Source: an uncultured Nitrosotalea sp.
GTDB lineage: Archaea > Thermoproteota > Nitrososphaeria > Nitrososphaerales > Nitrosopumilaceae
Length of the DNA: 10,247 nucleotides
Assembly (NCBI GenBank): GCA_946478655.1
Contig: CAMLDG010000007.1
Location: forward strand, 1 to 10,247
Direction of reading: 5' to 3'
The notes under the pieces were generated by a model. It worked only from the letters and a program-made list of their open reading frames with translations. It was not told where the DNA came from and ran no database searches. Numbering within the stretch: position 1 is the stretch's first letter; the number at the start of each line of letters is the position of its first letter. The position numbers and the translations under genes are program-made. Below, piece after piece: positions 5,104 through 10,247 of this stretch.

Positions 5104-6856
5104 CTGTTACTGATTTTGCCAAATTTCTTGGATAATCTGGATCAAAGTCTTTGTCAATTGCTGCATAATATGCAAGAAGTTGTATTGGTACTATTTCTAC
5201 AAGTGGATATAACGACTCATTGATACTTGGGATGTCTATCCAATAATCATATACATCACTTGGCTTGTCCGAAATTCCTATTATCTTGGCACCTCTTGCT
5301 TTTATTTCTCTAGCTGATGTTAATGTGTCATTATAGGTGGAATCATTTGGATTTATGATTAAAACATAAGAATTGGAGTCCATCAGTGCCAATGGGCCAT
5401 GTTTTAATTCTCCACCTGGAAGGCCTTCTGCATGTATGTATGTAAGCTCTTTTAATTTTAGTGAGCCTTCTGAAGCAATTGGATAATGTATACCCCTTCC
5501 TAATACGTAAATATCTGAAACATCTTTTAGCCTCTTTGCAATATCTTTGATCTTCGAATCGTTGGAAATGATCTTCTTGATTGCTTCTGACACTTTTGTC
5601 AAATCCAGTTCTAAACAACCATCGCATATTTTGTCAACCATCTTGTATAGTACGACAAGTTGTGATGTGAAACTTTTAGTTGCTGCGACCCCTATCTCAG
5701 GACCACAATTGAGTCCCATTGAAATAGATGATTGGTGAACTAGTGAAGATGTCATCATATTGACTACTGATATGATTTTAGATCCTGTCTTTTTGGCAAT
5801 ACTTACGGCTTCTAATACGTCTGCGCTTTCACCACTCTGGGATATTGCTATTAGAATTGATTTCTCTTCAAATATGTCTGGAGAAAATTGTGCCTCACTA
5901 GAAATTAATGGTTCGACCTTTATTTTTGCATATTTTGAAAAAAGAAATTTTGCAATTAATGCTGCATTGTAACTTGTCCCACTTCCTGTGATGTATACAT
6001 TTCTTGCATGTTTTATTAAATCAGAGGCTAAGTCAATCTCAAGTTTTGTATTATTTCCAGCATTCAGTATTGTTGTTGGTTGTTCTGAAATCTCTTTCAA
6101 AGTGTAATGTGCATATTGTCCCTTGTACGCATCAGCAAATTCTTTTGATACCTTGGTTATTTGATGTCGTACTGGATTTGCATCAAAATCAAAAATCTTC
6201 AACCCATTTCTATCAATAATTACGAATTCTTTGTTATCTGGATAGATTACCTCATCAGTGTATTCTACAAATCCAAGTACATCACTTGAAATGAAATATC
6301 CTTCTTTTCCGACTCCGATTATTAATGGTTCGTGAAGTCTAGCTGCAGCTAATGTTCCGTCTTGAAAAACTGCCACAAAAGCATAATTGCCTTTTAATTC
6401 AGCTACTGTGTCTATTATGGATTTTTTGATTTCTTTGGTCTTGTCATAATTGTATTGTAAAAGATTTGCAATTACCTCGCTGTCTGTTTGGCTTTTGAAA
6501 TTGTAACCTCGCTCTTGCAGATCTTTTTTTAATTCCTCGTGATTCTCAATTATTCCATTGTGTACGATTGCTATTTCTCCTGAACTTGATGGGTGCGGGT
6601 GGGCATTGGTGTCAGTTACCATCCCATGAGTGGCCCATCTAGTATGGCCTATTCCTATAGTTCCGGAAAGTTCATCCAATTTTGCTGCCTTGTTTACTTC
6701 TATTACTTTACCTACGCCTTTTCTTACACTGATCTGATGTTCTGAAAAAGTTGCAACTCCTACACTGTCATATCCGCGATATTCCATTCTCTTTAGCCCC
6801 TTGACTATTATTGGAGCTGCAGAACTAATGCCTAGATACCCTATGATCGAACACAT
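5096..6856 (-). CDS. glmS: Glutamine-fructose-6-phosphate aminotransferase (isomerising), GlmS
   Basis: GlmS makes glucosamine 6-phosphate from fructose 6-phosphate and glutamine. This is the entry step to UDP-N-acetylglucosamine for glycoprotein and surface glycan synthesis. The 586-residue protein has the expected layout. An N-terminal glutaminase domain carries the nucleophile Cys2 (MCSIIGYLG), RGYDS, HTRWATHG and the NAHPH/HNGIIEN pair. The first sugar-isomerase (SIS) domain shows ITGSGTSYNAAL and ISQSGESADV. The second SIS domain contains HAEGLPGGELKHGPLAL, and the C-terminus PRNLAKSVTVK contains the catalytic lysine (Lys581). It lies 53 bases after rps4 with a TATA-like box of its own, so it may be read both from that box and from the ribosomal operon. 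No glmS ribozyme is present, as expected for an archaeon. Confidence 0.97.
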   Translation of the reverse strand: MCSIIGYLGISSAAPIIVKGLKRMEYRGYDSVGVATFSEHQISVRKGVGKVIEVNKAAKLDELSGTIGIGHTRWATHGMVTDTNAHPHPSSSGEIAIVHNGIIENHEELKKDLQERGYNFKSQTDSEVIANLLQYNYDKTKEIKKSIIDTVAELKGNYAFVAVFQDGTLAAARLHEPLIIGVGKEGYFISSDVLGFVEYTDEVIYPDNKEFVIIDRNGLKIFDFDANPVRHQITKVSKEFADAYKGQYAHYTLKEISEQPTTILNAGNNTKLEIDLASDLIKHARNVYITGSGTSYNAALIAKFLFSKYAKIKVEPLISSEAQFSPDIFEEKSILIAISQSGESADVLEAVSIAKKTGSKIISVVNMMTSSLVHQSSISMGLNCGPEIGVAATKSFTSQLVVLYKMVDKICDGCLELDLTKVSEAIKKIISNDSKIKDIAKRLKDVSDIYVLGRGIHYPIASEGSLKLKELTYIHAEGLPGGELKHGPLALMDSNSYVLIINPNDSTYNDTLTSAREIKARGAKIIGISDKPSDVYDYWIDIPSINESLYPLVEIVPIQLLAYYAAIDKDFDPDYPRNLAKSVTVK

Positions 6857-6881
6857 GTTTGATATCTTATAGATTTTCTTG

Positions 6882-6889
6882 ATAAATAA
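6882..6889 (-). promoter_or_regulatory. TATA-like box for glmS
   Basis: TTATTTAT on the minus strand is centred about 29 bases before the glmS ATG (6854-6856), which would place the RNA start within a few bases of the start codon. It lies in the 53-base spacer between rps4 and glmS. Confidence 0.4.
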
Positions 6890-6909
6890 TGATTGCGTGT
6901 GTTTTACTC

Positions 6910-7449
6910 TTACTCAGCTGGTTGTTCAGTTTTTACTTCCTGAACAGGTTGCTGTTTTGCCTTGTTAAGGTCTAATTCTGGTGATAGGTGGATTTGATCT
7001 TCCTCTTCCACTTTTACTGTGTATGAAGGAACAGTGACTACTCTATCTCCAATCATCACGTGACCATGTACTACGATCTGTCTTGCAAGATATGGGCTCT
7101 TGATTGATTCTTTTTTCTGAATAAATGTTTGTAATCGTCTTGATAAAAAGTCGGTCACTTTCAGATTGAGTACATCATCTAATGTTGAATTCTCTTTGAC
7201 TAATCCAACTCTTGTAAGTGATTTCATGAGTATTGGTTCTTTTGTACTTCTAACATCTTGTGTTAAAGCTAAAAGTGATCTGGCCTGATTTCTTATTCTA
7301 GAAAGTTCTGTATGTGCTTTCCATAGTTCTCTTTTGTTCTTTAGTCCAAAAGTACCTAGTACGTGTAATTCTTCATTTAGCAAATCATAATTGAGTGGAC
7401 GTTTTGGCTTTCTCCACATTTTGCGTGAATTTTTTGGATGATCTCCCAT
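6910..7449 (-). CDS. rps4: 30S ribosomal protein S4 (uS4), archaeal type
   Basis: uS4 is a primary 16S rRNA-binding protein needed early in small-subunit assembly. The 179-residue protein has the archaeal N-terminus (about residues 8-20, with KNSRKMWRKPKRP), the ELWKAHTELSRIRNQAR helix region (41-57), and an S4 RNA-binding domain from about 101 to 160 with RRLQTFIQKK and ARQIVVHGHVMIGDRV. The last 20 or so residues form a Gln/Glu/Pro-rich tail that looks disordered. ATG 7447-7449 lies 10 bases after the rps13 stop, so the two genes are co-transcribed. In many archaea rps11 and the polymerase subunit gene rpoD follow rps4; here glmS follows instead. Confidence 0.97.
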   Translation of the reverse strand: MGDHPKNSRKMWRKPKRPLNYDLLNEELHVLGTFGLKNKRELWKAHTELSRIRNQARSLLALTQDVRSTKEPILMKSLTRVGLVKENSTLDDVLNLKVTDFLSRRLQTFIQKKESIKSPYLARQIVVHGHVMIGDRVVTVPSYTVKVEEEDQIHLSPELDLNKAKQQPVQEVKTEQPAE

Positions 7450-7459
7450 TTACAATAAC

Positions 7460-8056
7460 CTACTTTTTCTTTTCCGCTGCGGCAGGTTTCGCTGCAGGAG
7501 CTGCACCAGCCTTTGGAGCTGCTGCCGCTGCAGGAGCTGCACCAGCCTTTGGAGCTGCTGCCGCTGCACCTTCAGCTGGAGCACCAGGTGAACCAGCAGG
7601 TAACACTTTGCCTCCTTTCTTTACTCCTACCGCGCCGCCTTTTCTACCTGTAGTGCGTGTACTTTGTCCGCGAACTTTTAATCCATATGTGTGACGAAAT
7701 CCTCTCCAACTGTTCATTCCTTTTTCTCGTTCGATATCATTTCTTACGTTAAAGTCAATATCTGAAGTAATGAGATGAAAGTTATTTCCAGTATCCATGT
7801 CTTTTCGTCTATTTAGAAACCATGATGGTATGTTGACAGATGCTGGGTCTCTCATTGCTTTTTCTATTTCTTCTACTTGTGATTCTGTAAGAAAGCCTAC
7901 ATTACTATTGGGATTAATTTTTAATACTTCTAAAAGTGATTTTGCAAAATTGTAACCAATTCCCTTCACTTGACCAACTCCGATGATGGTCTTTTTTGCA
8001 CCGGGAATATCCTTACCTGCAATTCTAACTATGTGTCTGAACTCTTGTGAAGACAA
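7460..8056 (-). CDS. rps13: 30S ribosomal protein S13 (uS13) with repetitive Ala/Pro tail
   Basis: uS13 sits in the head of the small subunit and contacts tRNA and the large subunit. The core (about residues 1-148) shows [40 protein letters not shown], and the basic end [24 protein letters not shown]. Beyond that, a tail of roughly 50 residues consists almost only of Ala, Pro, Gly and Lys, with two copies of [13 protein letters not shown] and a terminal EKKK; archaeal S13 is normally about 150 residues. The start is TTG 8054-8056. A TAA codon lies two codons upstream in frame, so no earlier start is possible, and the N-terminus matches the family. A TATA-like box lies about 29 bases upstream. 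rps4 follows after 10 bases. Confidence 0.96.
   Translation of the reverse strand: MSSQEFRHIVRIAGKDIPGAKKTIIGVGQVKGIGYNFAKSLLEVLKINPNSNVGFLTESQVEEIEKAMRDPASVNIPSWFLNRRKDMDTGNNFHLITSDIDFNVRNDIEREKGMNSWRGFRHTYGLKVRGQSTRTTGRKGGAVGVKKGGKVLPAGSPGAPAEGAAAAAPKAGAAPAAAAAPKAGAAPAAKPAAAEKKK
7491..7562 (-). repeat. Exact 36-bp tandem repeat (two copies) inside the rps13 tail
   Basis: Bases 7491-7526 and 7527-7562 are identical, and the first six bases of the unit recur at 7563-7568. The unit is 12 codons long, keeps the reading frame, and encodes an Ala-rich segment with PKAG. It is visibly richer in G and C than its surroundings. Perfect identity at synonymous positions points to a recent duplication by slippage or recombination. 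Confidence 0.95.
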
Positions 8057-8081
8057 GTATTAAAAAATCCCCTGTATCCCC

Positions 8082-8089
8082 GATAAAAA
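8082..8089 (-). promoter_or_regulatory. TATA-like box for the rps13-rps4 operon
   Basis: TTTTTATC on the minus strand is centred about 29 bases before the TTG start of rps13, consistent with a leader of only a few bases. It sits in the 84-base divergent spacer shared with the AAA+ ATPase gene. Confidence 0.5.
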
Positions 8090-8109
8090 CCATGCTAAAA
8101 TAATAATAC

Positions 8110-8117
8110 TTTAAATC
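8110..8117 (+). promoter_or_regulatory. TATA box for the MoxR-type ATPase gene
   Basis: TTTAAATC is centred about 27 bases before ATG 8141, the spacing expected for a leaderless archaeal transcript. No Shine-Dalgarno-like sequence is seen before the ATG, in keeping with that. Confidence 0.6.
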
Positions 8118-8140
8118 GCATTTGGCGAGTATTTATTGTA

Positions 8141-9775
8141 ATGGCTCAAGAATTTGCAAATTTTGTTAATAGAAGTTATGACTCTAAACCAAAGTATAGT
8201 GAAATCATGGCTGGTCTTCCTGAGGACTATAAACAAATTAAAACATTAGGAGATCTTCTAGAAATTAATTATAAAATAGTTAATGCAAAGGAACAACTTC
8301 GCAGAAATCTAACTTCAAAGATAAAATCAAAAAGTGTAAAATATCCTGGGATAGTAGGTTTTGACAATGATGTTGTTCCTGCTCTAGATCGTGCAATACT
8401 ATCGTGTCATGATATTATTTTGGTTGGCCAAATAGGACAAGCAAAAACTAAGATAGCGCAAACAATTGCAGATACTTTACTTTCTCCAATGCCAATAATA
8501 CGCGGCAGTATTACAAATGACTGTCCGATGGATCTTCCGCCTAGCGATTTGATACTTTTGTTGGAGGATAAAGACAATCCTATGACTGTTCCAAAGTTTT
8601 ACATAGATAGTGAAAGTATGAAAAAAATTCGTAATAACAAACTTGACACTCCCATTGAATGGGTTGATGGTAAAAACAGATTCAAATATGTATTAGCAAC
8701 ACCTGATATCTCTGTAAAAGATCTAGTTGGTCAGATAGATGCAATCAAGATAACTAGAAACGGTACGGAAATGTATGAAATTGAATCTTATTCTCCTGGT
8801 CAACTAATGCAAGCAAAACATGGATTATTTTGTATTGATGAATTACCAGTTCTTGATACTAGAAAACAAGTAGCGCTTTTGTCTGTCTTGCAAGAAGGTA
8901 GATTCACTACCGGTGCGTATCCTGTTATATTTGAACCAAAAACAATATTTTTTGCTACTGCAAACCCTATTGACTATACTCACTCTGGAAAAATAATTGA
9001 ACCGTTATATGATAGACTGAAAAGCCACATCCAAACTCATTATCCAAGATCAATAAAAGAAGAAATGTTAATTATAATTCAAGAAGCAAAAATACCAAGA
9101 TCATTTATCCCAATATTTATGCTAAAAATTTTGACAAGGATTGTTCAAACAGCACGTTCCAGTAATGAAATCAACCAAGATAAAGGCGTAAGTGTTAGAA
9201 TGGGAATACATTGTCTAGAATTACTTGTAGGGGAAGCAGAAAGAACTAGATCTTTAACACATGATATTTTGGCATTGCCTAGACCCTGTGATGTATTTTC
9301 AATTGAACAATCTGTAAAGTTTGAACTTTCTGAGCTAGATGACACTCCGACAAATCGCTCTAAAGTTCTAAAAAATTTCATCTCTAATTCTATAAAAGAT
9401 ACTTCTTTAGAATACCTACAGAATGTAGATCCCAGTATTTTTGACCTGATAAAAAATGAATTTTTGGACAAGTCATTTCAAGTGTCTCAAACAATTCTTG
9501 GTTCAAATGATGTGCTAATATCTTATGAAAATCAGTTAAAGAACTTTAATTCTCTCCTGGATTTGGTTACTCGCGTATATTCAAAGGTCACTTCTGATCA
9601 GGAACTATTTGTCAAAGAGACTGCAAATTATGGAATTCCTACTGATAACTTGATAATTTCAGAAAGTGTACAAAGTGAGCTTAAAGCTAGTATTGTAGAA
9701 CTAGTACTTGAAGGTCTTTGCTTTGTTGAACCTAAAATTCTAGATAGAAAAGAAGGCGAATACGTTGCAAACTGA
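8141..9775 (+). CDS. AAA+ ATPase of the MoxR / magnesium-chelatase subunit I type
   Basis: The 544-residue protein has a Walker A motif GQIGQAKT (96-103), Walker B GLFCIDE (228-234, Asp233 and Glu234), a sensor-1 ATANP (272-276, Asn275) and an arginine-finger-like YDRL (290-293). Between Walker A and B lies an insert with PIEWV and LATPDISVKDLVGQIDAIK (about 171-203). That insert and the DELP sequence after Walker B recall, from memory, a subfamily represented by Mycobacterium Rv0958, often annotated as magnesium chelatase. The roughly 240-residue C-terminal part is mostly helical in character and unassigned. MoxR-type ATPases work with VWA-domain proteins as chaperones for metal insertion or complex assembly, and the next gene looks like such a partner. 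The target is unknown; true Mg- or Co-chelatase activity is possible but unproven. Confidence 0.85.
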   Translation: MAQEFANFVNRSYDSKPKYSEIMAGLPEDYKQIKTLGDLLEINYKIVNAKEQLRRNLTSKIKSKSVKYPGIVGFDNDVVPALDRAILSCHDIILVGQIGQAKTKIAQTIADTLLSPMPIIRGSITNDCPMDLPPSDLILLLEDKDNPMTVPKFYIDSESMKKIRNNKLDTPIEWVDGKNRFKYVLATPDISVKDLVGQIDAIKITRNGTEMYEIESYSPGQLMQAKHGLFCIDELPVLDTRKQVALLSVLQEGRFTTGAYPVIFEPKTIFFATANPIDYTHSGKIIEPLYDRLKSHIQTHYPRSIKEEMLIIIQEAKIPRSFIPIFMLKILTRIVQTARSSNEINQDKGVSVRMGIHCLELLVGEAERTRSLTHDILALPRPCDVFSIEQSVKFELSELDDTPTNRSKVLKNFISNSIKDTSLEYLQNVDPSIFDLIKNEFLDKSFQVSQTILGSNDVLISYENQLKNFNSLLDLVTRVYSKVTSDQELFVKETANYGIPTDNLIISESVQSELKASIVELVLEGLCFVEPKILDRKEGEYVAN

Positions 9776-10247
9776 TACTGTAAAATTTGTCTATTTTCAA
9801 AATGAGAATAATAGATCTGAAAACACTACGAGGGATATATCTGATGAAATGCTCAATCAAATTCTTAAATCCATTGCAACACAGGCCTTAAAAGAAAAAA
9901 CACCATCGATGAAAGATCTTGAAACTAAACTTGATGGTGTGATACAGAATTCTTCATCACAAAATACATCCAATGATGATCAACAAGAAGCAAAATCGTA
10001 TGGCCATGATGAGCCTGTGACAAAATACTTGCAAAAACTTGGATATCTCAAAGACGAGAGAAAATGGCTAACAAAAAAAGCATTTTTCGAAATTGGACAA
10101 AAAATGTTAGAAGATGTAATGAAAGCAATTAATGAAGGGAATTACGGATTTCATGAATCTAGAGAAATTGGATCTGGTGATACAATTCTTGATACTTCAA
10201 AAAAACTTGACATCGGAGATGACATAAAACATCTGAATATACCTATC
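9765..10247 (+). CDS. Probable VWA-domain partner of the upstream ATPase, N-terminal 161 residues, cut by the right edge
   Basis: A frame opens after TAG 9741-9743 and stays open to the end of the window. The best start is TTG 9765-9767, overlapping the last 11 bases of the ATPase gene; ATG 9849 is an alternative. The first 80 or so residues are polar, low in complexity and probably disordered. From about residue 83 the sequence becomes ordered: TKYLQKLGYL, WLTKKAFFEIGQKML, then GNYGFHESREIGSG and KKLDIGDDIKHLNIP. From memory this follows the pattern just before the VWA domain in partners of MoxR-like ATPases, such as the Rv0959 family (LTP..RRIG, then a G.H...GAG stretch, then FGD). The VWA domain itself would lie beyond the edge, so the assignment is inferred. 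Confidence 0.7.
   Translation, partial: MQTDTVKFVYFQNENNRSENTTRDISDEMLNQILKSIATQALKEKTPSMKDLETKLDGVIQNSSSQNTSNDDQQEAKSYGHDEPVTKYLQKLGYLKDERKWLTKKAFFEIGQKMLEDVMKAINEGNYGFHESREIGSGDTILDTSKKLDIGDDIKHLNIPI

Noticed and set aside
6857..6909. glmS ribozyme or riboswitch in the glmS leader
   Set aside because: The spacer is only 53 bases, AT-rich and unstructured; the ribozyme is a bacterial element of well over 100 bases.
7491..7562. Tandem repeat as a possible CRISPR or mobile-element trace
   Set aside because: The units are directly adjacent without spacers, stay in frame and encode a protein tail; there are no terminal inverted repeats or transposase.
7395..7694. Ala-rich plus-strand ORF opposite rps13/rps4
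   Set aside because: It is the complement of the GCT/GCA-rich repeat tail of S13; both flanking genes are well-supported ribosomal proteins on the other strand.
9145..9471. Minus-strand 108-residue ORF inside the ATPase gene
   Set aside because: Low-complexity Ser-rich shadow with no recognisable motif; the plus-strand gene is intact through this region.

Overview
The window looks like a piece of an ammonia-oxidising archaeal chromosome (Thaumarchaeota/Nitrososphaerota, probably a Nitrosopumilus- or Nitrosarchaeum-like lineage). The evidence is archaeal-type ribosomal proteins uS2, uS4 and uS13, an archaeal RNA polymerase subunit N, AT-rich DNA, very tight gene packing, and TATA-like boxes placed about 25-30 bases ahead of start codons, as expected for leaderless or nearly leaderless archaeal mRNAs. 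The lineage is inferred from overall character and was not checked by a search. No mobile element, CRISPR array or integration site was seen.

Left block, minus strand (1-2387): rpoN, eno, rps2 and the start of a Memo-family gene form a compact operon with gaps of 1, 9 and 4 bases. This is the information-processing/enolase/Memo cluster known from many archaea, where it usually runs on into mevalonate-pathway genes beyond the left edge. A tRNA-Leu(GAG) gene diverges from rpoN, and both appear to share one near-palindromic TATA element.

Middle block (2520-5103): a 263-base spacer holds a candidate 46-residue ORF on the minus strand with its own TATA box, and an AT-rich inverted repeat. A plus-strand operon follows: an NAD(P)H-hydrate epimerase (metabolite repair), a metallo-beta-lactamase-fold hydrolase of the glyoxalase II/persulfide dioxygenase type, and an archaeal CobT-like phosphoribosyltransferase (cobamide lower-ligand activation). 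The genes overlap by 4 bases and are then 3 bases apart.

Right-middle block, minus strand (5096-8056): rps13, rps4 and glmS. glmS (glucosamine-6-phosphate synthase) has its own TATA-like box and converges on, and overlaps, the CobT-like gene by 8 bases. The S13 protein carries a repetitive Ala/Pro/Lys tail encoded by an exact 36-bp tandem repeat.

Right block, plus strand (8141-end): a 544-residue AAA+ ATPase of the MoxR/magnesium-chelatase-I type is followed, with overlapping reading frames, by a gene cut off by the window edge. The visible part of that gene resembles the region ahead of the VWA domain in the partner proteins of such ATPases. This pair is the least understood system here and the best candidate for further work.
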